Shown here piece after piece: positions 24,829 through 32,758 of a stretch of 36,756 nt of DNA (the stretch's first letter is position 1; each line of letters starts with the position of its first letter). Origin of the DNA: Mycobacteriales bacterium (GTDB lineage Bacteria; Actinomycetota; Actinomycetes; Mycobacteriales; CADCTP01); the NCBI GenBank assembly GCA_035995165.1, contig DASYKU010000084.1, positions 1 through 36,756 on the forward strand. The letters run 5' to 3'. Below the pieces are notes generated by a model. That model made no database searches and was not told where the DNA came from. It saw only the letters and a list, made by a program, of their open reading frames with translations. The translations under genes were made by a program, and so were the position numbers.

Positions 24829-26132
24829 CCCGACCACCTCCCGTAGTCGTCCGGCCGGTAGCCGACGGCCTCCAGGTCGGCGATGCACTGGATCGGCGCC
24901 GCCGGCCGGGCCCGGCCGTCCGGGCCGGGGGCCCAGATCTCGCTGGAGGTGACCCGGCCGTCGATGCCGTTGACCTCGCGCACGCTGTTGACGAACCGGC
25001 TCAGCCCGCCGCCGCTGCTGTAGGCGTTGCGCCGCTCGATGAAGACCACGAAGTTGATCGCGCCCGCGATGAGCATGTGCGAGGCCTCGATCGGCAGGTG
25101 CTCGGCCGCCTGCAACGCGTACGTCGCGATGCGGTTGAACACCTCGGACGAGCTGTTGGCGTGGATCGTGGACAGCGAGCCGTCGTTGCCCTGGCTCATC
25201 GCGTTGAGCATGGTCACGATCTCGTCGCCGAGGACCTCACCGACGATGACCCGGCTGGGGTTCATCCGCAGCGAGCGGCGGACCAGCTCGGCCATCGAGA
25301 TCTGGCCCTGGCCCTCGGAGTTGGCCAGCCGCTCCTCGAACGCGACCACGTTGGGGTGCAGGTCCTGGAACTCGTCCATGCCGAGCTCCAGCGCCCGCTC
25401 CACCGTGATCAGCCGCTCGTGCGGCGGGATCTCATTGGCCAGCGCCCGCAGCAGCGTCGTCTTCCCGGCGTTGGTGGACCCGGCGATCATGATGTTCTTG
25501 CGGGCCTGCACCGCGGCCTGCATGAACGCGGCCAGCCCCTCGTCGATGGTCCCGTTGCCGACCAGGTCGGACAGGAACACCTTGGGCAGCCGGGCCCGCC
25601 GGATCGAGACCGCCGGGCGCCTGGTGACCTCCATGACGGCCGAGAGCCGGGATCCGTCCGGCAGCCGCAGGTCCAGCTGGGGGTTGGCGGTGTCGAACGG
25701 CCGGCTGGACAGTCCCGAGTACGCCGCGAGCGTCTGGACCAGCTCGACCAGCTCCTCGTCGGTCTCCGCGACCGGGTCGAGCATGAGCTCGCGGCCGTCC
25801 GCGTATCCGACGAAGACGCGGTCGCAGCCGTTGATGTCGACGTTCTCCACCATCGGGTCGTCCAGCAGCGGCTGCAGCCGGCCGACCCCGTAGAGCGCGG
25901 CGTGCACCGCGGCGGCGAGGTCTTCCTCCTCCTCGGCGCTGGGCGGGATCCGCCCGGACTCCAGCTCGACCCGCGCGTGCGAGGCCAGGGCGCGGGCGAT
26001 GAGCGACCGCGCGTACTGCCGCTCGTCCTCGGCGCTCATCGCCAGGCCGAGCACCGCGTCGTCGCGACGCTGCCCGGCGATCTGCTCGGCCACCTCGGTA
26101 CGCATCCGGCGCACCAGCGCGTGATCCATCAC
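24825..26132 (-). CDS. tadA: Tad pilus ATPase TadA/CpaF
   Basis: A 435-residue secretion ATPase of the GspE/VirB11 family that powers pilus assembly. The N-terminal helical region (1-85) is followed by a PAS-like N domain with VENVDINGCDRVFVGYADGR (about 95-114). The Walker A is GSTNAGKTT (218-226), a variant of the usual GGTGSGKTT that keeps the Lys and Thr. The Walker B region is SRVIVGEVLGDE (283-294) and the His box DGSLSTIHANS (about 317-327). TadA normally reads GEVRG; here Arg is Leu. Start may be GTG at 26132 or ATG at 26129. Confidence 0.93.
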   Translation of the reverse strand: MMDHALVRRMRTEVAEQIAGQRRDDAVLGLAMSAEDERQYARSLIARALASHARVELESGRIPPSAEEEEDLAAAVHAALYGVGRLQPLLDDPMVENVDINGCDRVFVGYADGRELMLDPVAETDEELVELVQTLAAYSGLSSRPFDTANPQLDLRLPDGSRLSAVMEVTRRPAVSIRRARLPKVFLSDLVGNGTIDEGLAAFMQAAVQARKNIMIAGSTNAGKTTLLRALANEIPPHERLITVERALELGMDEFQDLHPNVVAFEERLANSEGQGQISMAELVRRSLRMNPSRVIVGEVLGDEIVTMLNAMSQGNDGSLSTIHANSSSEVFNRIATYALQAAEHLPIEASHMLIAGAINFVVFIERRNAYSSGGGLSRFVNSVREVNGIDGRVTSSEIWAPGPDGRARPAAPIQCIADLEAVGYRPDDYGRWSG

Positions 26133-26136
26133 GCCG

Positions 26137-26910
26137 TCACCGCCCGACCGGCGCGGCCAGGCGGCCGGCCAGCTGGCCGGCGATCTCCCGGGTGGAGCGG
26201 ACCAGCAACGACTTGTCCAGCCGGCCGACCCACTCCCCGGACAGCAGCCCGGCGCCCTTCGGGTCGAGCGCGACCCGGCCGAGCACCGGGATCGGCAGCC
26301 CGGCCTGGCGCAGCACGGTGTCGATCTGCTTGGGCGAGGTGTCGTCGCGCGGGCTGGTGACGACCACGGCGAAGACCAGCGGCGGCCGGCCGGGGCGCCG
26401 CTCCAGGTCGCGCAGCACGGCCCCGGCCCGGGCCCGCAGGTGCGCGACCGCGTCGATGGTCGGCCGGGTCACCAGCACGACCGCGGCCGCCGAGGTCAGC
26501 ACGTCCGCGGCCGGCGAGCCCGCGTAGAGCCGGCCGCAGTCGGCGATCACGTCCACCCCCGGAGCCCGGTCCAGCAGCTCGCCGACCGGACCCCAGAGCC
26601 CGGTCAGGCCGCTGCCCTGCTCGCCCGCCGACAGCCCGACGATCACCTCGAGCCCGCCGTCGAGTCGCTGCACGTGCTCGAAGACCTGCTCCGGCCGGGT
26701 CCCGCGGCGGACGCCGACGGCCAGGCTGATCAGCCCGGTCTCCGGCGAGAGCGGGGCTCCGCGCGGGCCCCGCAGGCGCAGCGCGACGTCGCCGCCGGAC
26801 GGGTCGAGCTCGGCGAGCAGCGCCCGCCGGGGCCAGACCGCGGCCAGCGTGACCGCGGTGGTGGTGACCCCGGGCGATCCCTTGTCCGAGGCCACGACGA
26901 TCAGGGGCAC
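26137..26910 (-). CDS. CpaE-like MinD/ParA family protein
   Basis: A 257-residue SIMIBI-fold protein in the position of the Tad localisation factor CpaE/TadZ. The deviant Walker A that is normally KGGxGKTT reads KGSPGVTTT (residues 10-18), keeping the signature Lys10 but replacing the P-loop Lys with Val. The switch I-like region LLAELDPSGGDVALRL (about 31-46) is intact and includes Asp at the usual place; VIADCGRLYAGSPAADVLTS (about 120-139) replaces the D-x-x-G switch II. It may bind nucleotide without normal hydrolysis or act as a pseudo-ATPase. It lacks the receiver domain of proteobacterial CpaE. It ends 4 bp before tadA. Confidence 0.82.
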   Translation of the reverse strand: MPLIVVASDKGSPGVTTTAVTLAAVWPRRALLAELDPSGGDVALRLRGPRGAPLSPETGLISLAVGVRRGTRPEQVFEHVQRLDGGLEVIVGLSAGEQGSGLTGLWGPVGELLDRAPGVDVIADCGRLYAGSPAADVLTSAAAVVLVTRPTIDAVAHLRARAGAVLRDLERRPGRPPLVFAVVVTSPRDDTSPKQIDTVLRQAGLPIPVLGRVALDPKGAGLLSGEWVGRLDKSLLVRSTREIAGQLAGRLAAPVGR

Positions 26911-27692
26911 TAACCGGCCCCCTTGTCGTAATCGTGGCCGGGGTCGAGCCGGACCACGGTGATCGCGTTGGCCGCGTTGGCGGCGGCGACCGCGGGCAGG
27001 CCGGCGTTGGGTGAGTCGGCCCGCTCGACGTTCTTTATGTCGATGCCGACGATCACACCGTTCTGCCCGGACGAGCTGGTGCCGACGCTCGTCACGAACG
27101 CCGCCGCGACGAGCGTGCTGCCGCGCGGCATCGGCTTCTCGCCGGGCGCCAGGTTGGAGTTGTTGTTCGTGTTCGCGTTGCTCGGCGTGTAGAGCACCTT
27201 GACCACGTCGCCGGCGGCGATGCCGGCGGGGTAGCGGCCCTCGGGGACGGTGAGCGACAGCTGGCCGAGCCCGACCGCCGGGGTGACCTCCGGGCCGAAC
27301 GTGCCCTGGGTCAGCAACGAGCCCTTGGTCAGCGCGACCAGCGCCTTCTTGCCGTCGACCCGGCTGTAGAAGTCGGCGACCGGCACCGGGGCGAACACCG
27401 AGGAGTTGGTCGACGCCAGCGCCTGCTGCTTGAAGTCACTCGCGGTGAGCGTCTGACCCAGCGCGACGTCGTGGCTGACCAGCAGGTATTCCTGCTTCTT
27501 CCCGCTGCTCAGAACGAGTGTCGCGGCCAGCGCCGCGCCGCCGAGGATGAGCACGAGCGCGAGCAGCGCCAGCATGGGCCGGCGCTGCCGGGAGGAGACC
27601 GGAAGCCGGTCGCCGTGCAGCGTCGGGGCACCGCCGGCCGCGCGTCTGGCGGCACGGGTGGGCAGCTCACCGTTCGTGGTTTGGGTGCTCAT
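26910..27692 (-). CDS. cpaB: SAF-domain protein, CpaB/RcpC type
   Basis: A 260-residue protein with a basic N-terminus, one membrane helix (about residues 40-62) and an exported SAF domain (about 70-140: YLLVSHDVALGQTLTASDFK, then the ALVALTKGSLLTQGTF half). SAF proteins of Tad loci bind cell-wall glycan or the pilus channel. The segment after it includes an Asn-rich loop (about 170-182). It is the first gene of the operon and shares one base with the next gene. The ATG is supported by a single clear start region; a promoter-like sequence lies about 45-70 bp upstream. Confidence 0.85.
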   Translation of the reverse strand: MSTQTTNGELPTRAARRAAGGAPTLHGDRLPVSSRQRRPMLALLALVLILGGAALAATLVLSSGKKQEYLLVSHDVALGQTLTASDFKQQALASTNSSVFAPVPVADFYSRVDGKKALVALTKGSLLTQGTFGPEVTPAVGLGQLSLTVPEGRYPAGIAAGDVVKVLYTPSNANTNNNSNLAPGEKPMPRGSTLVAAAFVTSVGTSSSGQNGVIVGIDIKNVERADSPNAGLPAVAAANAANAITVVRLDPGHDYDKGAG

Positions 27693-27733
27693 GAATCGTC
27701 GCTCCGGTCGGGGGGCCGGCGGGGTCGGGAGGC

Positions 27734-27762
27734 AGTCTAAGCACCTTTCGAGAGCATTCCAG
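27734..27762 (-). promoter_or_regulatory. Candidate promoter of the Tad operon
   Basis: On the minus strand CTGGAA (27762-27757) and TAGACT (27739-27734) are 17 nt apart, resembling a housekeeping sigma promoter with a partial -35. They lie upstream of the cpaB ATG at 27692. Support is only from base pattern and position. Confidence 0.4.
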
Positions 27763-27778
27763 CGCCCTAGTCACCGCC

Positions 27779-27806
27779 TGTGGGCAACCCGTCCGCTTGT
27801 GGACAA
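27779..27806. promoter_or_regulatory. Two DnaA-box-like 9-mers
   Basis: Read on the minus strand, TTGTCCACA (27806-27798) equals the DnaA-box consensus of streptomycetes, and TTGCCCACA (27787-27779) differs from it by one base. The centres are 19 bp apart, in the divergent space between the Tad operon and the EssC-like gene. Single matches elsewhere in the window fall inside coding DNA. Confidence 0.4.
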
Positions 27807-27861
27807 CGAAACTCACTAAATGGACGGAGTGGCCTAAGCTGCTCCGCCGGAGGTGAGCGGG

Positions 27862-30800
27862 GTGGACGTACAGCTGACCGCCGTGGACGCCCGCAGCGGC
27901 CGGTCCGCGGACGTGGTCCTGATCGTGGAGAAGGACAGCACCGTCGCCGACGCGGCCCGCGCGCTGCGCGACGCCCTCGGGCTGCCGGCCTTCGTCGAGG
28001 GCTACGGCCCGACCGGTCCCGCCGGTGCCGACGTCTGGATCGCCGGCCGCCCGGTCGACCCCTCCCTCCCCATGACCGTCAGCCCGCTGCGCGAGGGCGC
28101 GGTGGTCGGCCTCGGCGGTCCGGTGGGCCTCGGCGTGCACGACCCCGACGTCGGCGGCGTGGCCGAGGTCCGGATCGTCGGCGGCCCCGACTCCGGCCGG
28201 GTGCACCGGCTGCCGCTGGGCGAGTTCGTGTTCGGCAGCGCCCACGACGCCGAGGCGTACGTGGCCGATCCCACCGTCGCGCCGCGCCAGGCCCGGCTGC
28301 TGGTCACCCCGCAGGAGGTGCGCTGGACGCCGTACGACGGGGCCGGACCGGTCACGATCGAGGGCCGGCCGCTGACCGAGCCGCGCTCGCTGCAGCCGGG
28401 CCAGGTCGTCGCGGTCGGCACGACGCGGCTGACCGTGGTCCCGGCCGAGGCGCCGGACGCCGCGCTGGTGCCGAGCGAGGACGGCGGGCTGGCGTACAAC
28501 CGGCCGCCCCGGCTGCCTCCGGCGCCCTCCAGCGTGACGGTGGAGATGCCGGCCGAGCCGACCGACGGGCAGAAGCGGCCGATCCCGCTGCTGGCCTCGC
28601 TCGCCCCGGTGGTGCTGGGCGTGGCGATGTTCCTGATCACCAAGTCGCCGATGTTCCTGCTGTTCACGCTGCTGAGTCCGGTGCTGCTGCTGAGCAGCTG
28701 GCTGACCGAGCGCAAGCAGGGCAAGCGGTCCTACCGGCAGCAGCTGGCCGACTACAAGCGCGACCTGGCCGAGGCCCGCAAGAAGGTCACCGACGCGGCC
28801 CGGTGGGAGCGCCGGATGCGCCGGTACGACGCACCCGACCCCGCCGCCGTGCTGGTGACCGCGCTCGGCCCACGACGGCGGCTGTGGGAACGGCGGCGCT
28901 GGGACTCCGACCGGCTGCTGCTGCGGGTCGGCAGCGCCAAGCTGCGCTCCGCGATCGAGCTGACCGGCGGGTCGGCCAAGGACCGGCCCGAGCAGCCGAT
29001 GCTCGAGGACGTCCCGGTCACCGTGCCGCTGATGGACGCGGGCGGCGTGCTCGGCGTCGCCGGGCCGGCCCGCGAGGTGCACGCGACCGCGCGCTGGCTG
29101 GTCGCCCAGGCCGCCGTGCTGCACAGCCCTCGCGACCTGTCGATCATCGTGCTCACCGACGCCGACGGCCGCGCCGACTGGGAGTGGACCCGCTGGCTGC
29201 CGCACACCCGCCCGGACAACCGGGAGGCCGTGTCGCTGACCGGCAGCTCGGCCGGGACCACCGCCCGCCGGATCAGCGAGCTGGCCGGCATGGTGCAGCA
29301 GCGCCAGGCCGCGATCGACGCCGCCCAGCGCGGGTTCGACGTGGCCCGGGTGCCGGTCGTGCTGGTCGTGCTCGACGGGGCCCGGCAGCTGCGCTCGCTG
29401 CCCGGGATGCCGGTGGTGCTGCAGGACGGGCCCGCGGTCGGCGTCTTCGCGATCTGCCTGGACGCGGAGGAGCGGCTGCTGCCCGAGGAGTGCCGGGTGG
29501 TCGCCAGCTACCAGCCCGGCGAGCCGGTCGGGATGACCGTGCGGCGCGCGTTCGGCGACCGGGTCACCGGGGTGCTCGCCGATCAGGTCAGCGTGGCCTG
29601 GTGCGAGCGGGTCGCCCGGGCGATGACCGCGGTCCGCGACGTCAGCCGGGAGGAGGACGACAGCGCGCTGCCGACGTCGCTGCGGCTGCTGGACGTGCTC
29701 GACCTGGAGCCGCCGGCCGCGGACCGGATCAGCCAGCTCTGGCGGGCCAACGGCCGGACCACCGCGGCGCCGATCGGCGAGTCCGCGACGGGCCCGTTCA
29801 CCGTCGACATGAAGAAGGACGGGCCGCACGCGCTCGTCGCCGGCACCACCGGTTCCGGCAAGTCCGAGCTGCTGCAGTCGATCATCGCCTCGCTGGCGGT
29901 GGGCAACCCGCCGGACGCGATGACGTTCGTGCTCATCGACTACAAGGGCGGCGCGGCGTTCAAGGACTGCGTGGACCTGCCGCACACCGTCGGCATGGTC
30001 ACCGACCTCGACGGCCACCTCACCGAGCGCGCCCTGCAGTCGCTCAACGCCGAGCTCAAGCGGCGCGAGCACGTCCTCGGCGTGGTCGGGGCCAAGGACG
30101 TCGAGGACTACTGGGACACCATCGACCGCCCCGACTTCGTCCCGCCGCCGGGCTTCGAGACGGACCCGATGCCGCGCACGATCCTGATCATCGACGAGTT
30201 CGCCTCGCTGGTGGAGGAGCTGCCGGAGTTCGTCACCGGCCTGGTCGGGATCGCGATGCGGGGCCGGTCGCTCGGGGTGCACCTGATCCTCGCGACCCAG
30301 CGACCCTCCGGCGTGGTGTCGCCGGTGATCCGGGCCAACACCAACCTGCGGATCGCGCTGCGGGTCACCGACGATGCCGAGTCCACCGACGTCATCGACA
30401 GCCGCGAGTCGGCCCGCATCTCCAAGAGCACCCCCGGCCGGGCGTACGCGCGGACCGGCTTCTCGGCGCTGACCGCCTTCCAGGCCGGCCGGGTCGGCGG
30501 TCGCCGGCCCGGTGCGGTGGCCGGTCCGCCGCCCGCGTTCGCCGGCGTGGTCGGCTGGGACCGGCTGGACGCGCCGATCGAGCGGCCGCAGGTCTCCGAG
30601 GACGACTCGAACATGGAGACCGACCTGCAGGTGCTGGTCGAGGCGATCAAGGACGCGACGGTCCGGTCCGGGGTGCCGCGCTACCGCAGCCCCTGGCTGC
30701 CGGCGCTGAGCGAGGAGCTCTCGCTCGAGGACCTGCTGAGCGCCGACGGGCGGCCGGCGCCGGCCGACCCGTCCGGGCGGGTGCCGGCGGTGCCGTTCGG

Positions 30801-32295
30801 GATGGAGGACCGGCCGGCCGACCAGGCCCAGTCGCCGCTGCTGCTGGACATCGAGCACGGCAGTCACCTGATCCTGGCCGGCGCGCCGCGGTCGGGCCGG
30901 TCCACGGCTCTGCGCACGATCGCCGGCAGCATCGCCAAGCTCACCAGCTGCCGCGACGTCCATCTGTACGCGTTGGACTGCGGCAACGCCGCGATGATGC
31001 CGCTGGTCGAGCTGCCGCACTGCGGCGCGGTCGTCTCCCGCGACCAGGTCGACCGGACCGACCGGCTGCTCACCGTGCTGCTGGCCGAGATCGCCCGGCG
31101 GCAGGTCCTGCTCGCCCAGCACGGGTACGGCTCGCTGGCCGAGCAGCGCGCCGCCGCCCCGCCCGAGGAGCGCCTGCCGTACCTGGTGTTCCTGCTCGAC
31201 CGGTGGGAGGGCTTCATGGCCTCCTTCGACGAGCTCGACGGCGGCCGGCTGACCCAGAACGTGCTGCGGATCCTGCGCGAGGGCCCGAGCGTCGGGCTGC
31301 GCGCGATCGTGGCCGGCGACCGCTCGGCGCTGCTGGGCCGGCTGCCCACCACGATCGAGGACAAGCTCGTCATGCGGATGGGCGACCGCAACGACTACGG
31401 GCTGGCCGGGCTGCTGACCAAGAAGATGCCCGACTCGATGCCGCCGGGGCGGGCGTTCCGCAACGACTCGATGCTGGAGACCCAGCTGGCGCTGCTCGAC
31501 CCGGACCCGTCCGGGCCGGCCCAGGTCCGGGCGCTGAACCGGATCGCGGCCGCGGCCAAGGAGCGGGACGCGTACGTGCCCCGGGCCCAGCGACCAGCCC
31601 GGGTGGACGTGCTGCCGGCCCGGATCTCGCTGCGCGAGGTACTGGCGCTGGAGGCGCCGCCGCGGCCGGCCACCCCGATGTGGGCGCTCGTCGGCGTCGG
31701 CGGCGACGAGCTGGCCCCGATGGGGGTCGACCTCGACGACGACGGGCCCGGGTTCGTCATCGGCGGGCCGGCCCGCTCCGGCCGGTCGACCGCGCTGCTC
31801 ACCGTGGCCGGGTCGTTGCTGGAGGGCGGCAGCGAGCTGGTCATCGTGACGCCCCGGCCGTCGCCGCTGCGGCACCTGGCCGGGACGCCCGGCGTGCTCG
31901 GCGTGCTCACCGGCACCCCCACCGAGCAGGACCTGTACGGCGCGCTGGACCTGGCCCTGGGCCCGGTCGCGGTGCTCGTCGACGACGGCGAGCTGCTGGT
32001 CGACGCGCCTTGCGCGCCGGCGTTCGAGGCGGTGCTGCGGGAGGGCCGGGACGGGCAGCGGGCGCTGGTCGTCGCCGGGACCACCGGCGAGATGGTCAAC
32101 GGTTACCGCGGCTACATCGTCGAGACCCGCAAGACCAAGTCCGGCGTGCTGCTCAACCCCGAGCACCCGATGGAGGGCGAGCTGCTCGGGATCAAGCCGC
32201 CGCGCAGCGCGGTCGGCCCGATGCCGAAGGGGCGCGGGCTGCTCGTCCTGCGCGGGACGTACCTGCCGGTCCAGGTCCCGATGCCGGACGCCTGA
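27862..32295 (+). CDS. EssC-like FHA/FtsK-SpoIIIE secretion ATPase
   Basis: A 1477-residue protein. It has a ubiquitin-like N-terminus (about 1-85), an FHA-like domain (about 95-195, with FVFGSAHDAEAYVADPTVAP), two membrane helices (about 239-280), a charged linker, and three FtsK/SpoIIIE ATPase modules. Module 1 has intact Walker A GTTGSGKS (661-668) and Walker B ILIIDE (to Asp778-Glu779). Modules 2 and 3 read GAPRSGRS (1007-1014) and GPARSGRS (1302-1309), with Lys replaced by Arg. Layout and length match EssC/EccC, the motor of type VII secretion. No WXG100, EccB, EccD or EsaA/EssB-like gene is adjacent. The GTG at 27862 has a GGAGG 8 nt upstream; the GTG at 27853 overlaps that site. Confidence 0.9.
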   Translation: MDVQLTAVDARSGRSADVVLIVEKDSTVADAARALRDALGLPAFVEGYGPTGPAGADVWIAGRPVDPSLPMTVSPLREGAVVGLGGPVGLGVHDPDVGGVAEVRIVGGPDSGRVHRLPLGEFVFGSAHDAEAYVADPTVAPRQARLLVTPQEVRWTPYDGAGPVTIEGRPLTEPRSLQPGQVVAVGTTRLTVVPAEAPDAALVPSEDGGLAYNRPPRLPPAPSSVTVEMPAEPTDGQKRPIPLLASLAPVVLGVAMFLITKSPMFLLFTLLSPVLLLSSWLTERKQGKRSYRQQLADYKRDLAEARKKVTDAARWERRMRRYDAPDPAAVLVTALGPRRRLWERRRWDSDRLLLRVGSAKLRSAIELTGGSAKDRPEQPMLEDVPVTVPLMDAGGVLGVAGPAREVHATARWLVAQAAVLHSPRDLSIIVLTDADGRADWEWTRWLPHTRPDNREAVSLTGSSAGTTARRISELAGMVQQRQAAIDAAQRGFDVARVPVVLVVLDGARQLRSLPGMPVVLQDGPAVGVFAICLDAEERLLPEECRVVASYQPGEPVGMTVRRAFGDRVTGVLADQVSVAWCERVARAMTAVRDVSREEDDSALPTSLRLLDVLDLEPPAADRISQLWRANGRTTAAPIGESATGPFTVDMKKDGPHALVAGTTGSGKSELLQSIIASLAVGNPPDAMTFVLIDYKGGAAFKDCVDLPHTVGMVTDLDGHLTERALQSLNAELKRREHVLGVVGAKDVEDYWDTIDRPDFVPPPGFETDPMPRTILIIDEFASLVEELPEFVTGLVGIAMRGRSLGVHLILATQRPSGVVSPVIRANTNLRIALRVTDDAESTDVIDSRESARISKSTPGRAYARTGFSALTAFQAGRVGGRRPGAVAGPPPAFAGVVGWDRLDAPIERPQVSEDDSNMETDLQVLVEAIKDATVRSGVPRYRSPWLPALSEELSLEDLLSADGRPAPADPSGRVPAVPFGMEDRPADQAQSPLLLDIEHGSHLILAGAPRSGRSTALRTIAGSIAKLTSCRDVHLYALDCGNAAMMPLVELPHCGAVVSRDQVDRTDRLLTVLLAEIARRQVLLAQHGYGSLAEQRAAAPPEERLPYLVFLLDRWEGFMASFDELDGGRLTQNVLRILREGPSVGLRAIVAGDRSALLGRLPTTIEDKLVMRMGDRNDYGLAGLLTKKMPDSMPPGRAFRNDSMLETQLALLDPDPSGPAQVRALNRIAAAAKERDAYVPRAQRPARVDVLPARISLREVLALEAPPRPATPMWALVGVGGDELAPMGVDLDDDGPGFVIGGPARSGRSTALLTVAGSLLEGGSELVIVTPRPSPLRHLAGTPGVLGVLTGTPTEQDLYGALDLALGPVAVLVDDGELLVDAPCAPAFEAVLREGRDGQRALVVAGTTGEMVNGYRGYIVETRKTKSGVLLNPEHPMEGELLGIKPPRSAVGPMPKGRGLLVLRGTYLPVQVPMPDA

Positions 32296-32441
32296 GCCAT
32301 GCCCCTTGCCGATGGTCCGTCCCGCGGTCGTCGCCGACGCCGGTCCCGGTGTTCGAACGGCAGGGCTGCGTCCGGGCCGAGGTGGAGGCCGTACGGATCG
32401 GGACCAGGAGCTGACCCGGGCCCGGATGCGTAAGGCGCTCC

Positions 32442-32702
32442 CTAGCGGAACGGGCGCAGCCAGTCGTCGGCCTCGCGCAGCCGGGCCGGGTCGGCGGCGT
32501 AGAAGCGGGTCGTGCCGTCCGGGCGGACCCGGACGAAGCCGGCCTCCCGCAGGGCGCGCAGGTGCTGGGAGACCGCGGGCTGGGAGATGCCGAACTCGGG
32601 CCGGACGACCGCGCCGAGCGCACCGGCGGAGCGCTCGCCGCCGGCCAGCAGTTCCAGGATCCGGCGCCGTACCGGATCCCCCAACACGTCGAACGCGTGC
32701 AC
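32442..32702 (-). CDS. ArsR-family winged-helix regulator
   Basis: An 86-residue helix-turn-helix protein. It has the ArsR start FDVLGDPVRRRILELLAGGE (about residues 4-23), recognition helix FGISQPAVSQHLRALREAG (about 37-55) and wing VRVRPDGTTRFYAADPARL. There is no metal-binding Cys-x-Cys, so a non-metal signal or self-contained repression of its own gene is more likely. The GTG at 32702 lies 7 nt after a TACGTT and 13 nt from a perfect 15-bp-arm inverted repeat. There is no partner gene on its 3' side; 146 bp without a clear gene separate it from the convergent EssC-like stop. Confidence 0.88.
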   Translation of the reverse strand: MHAFDVLGDPVRRRILELLAGGERSAGALGAVVRPEFGISQPAVSQHLRALREAGFVRVRPDGTTRFYAADPARLREADDWLRPFR

Positions 32703-32709
32703 GGGACCG

Positions 32710-32715
32710 AACGTA
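32710..32715 (-). promoter_or_regulatory. -10-like hexamer TACGTT before the arsR-type gene
   Basis: TACGTT on the minus strand ends 7 nt before the GTG at 32702 and touches the inverted repeat at 32716-32747, so the repeat would lie in the spacer between -10 and -35, a usual operator position. Confidence 0.3.
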
Positions 32716-32747
32716 GCCCGCCCCCGGACCGGGGTCCGGGGGCGGGC
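32716..32747 (-). terminator. Perfect 15-bp-arm hairpin after phoH2
   Basis: GCCCGCCCCCGGACC and GGTCCGGGGGCGGGC (15 bp each, 2-base loop) form a very stable stem 11 bp downstream of the phoH2 stop. It is probably the phoH2 terminator without a U-run. Because it ends only 13 bp before the ArsR-type start, it may also be that regulator's operator. Confidence 0.75.
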
Positions 32748-32758
32748 GGCACGAGCGG

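Noticed and set aside
27667-32166. A 1499-codon open frame opposite the EssC-like gene
   Set aside because: It is a shadow caused by strong third-position G/C of the real gene; the product is His/Arg/Gly-rich with no domain.
32312-32414. Possible remnant reading VPVFERQGCVRAEVEAVRIG between the EssC-like and ArsR-type genes
   Set aside because: Only about 23 residues look protein-like and there is no start or upstream continuation in that frame, so chance is a fair explanation.
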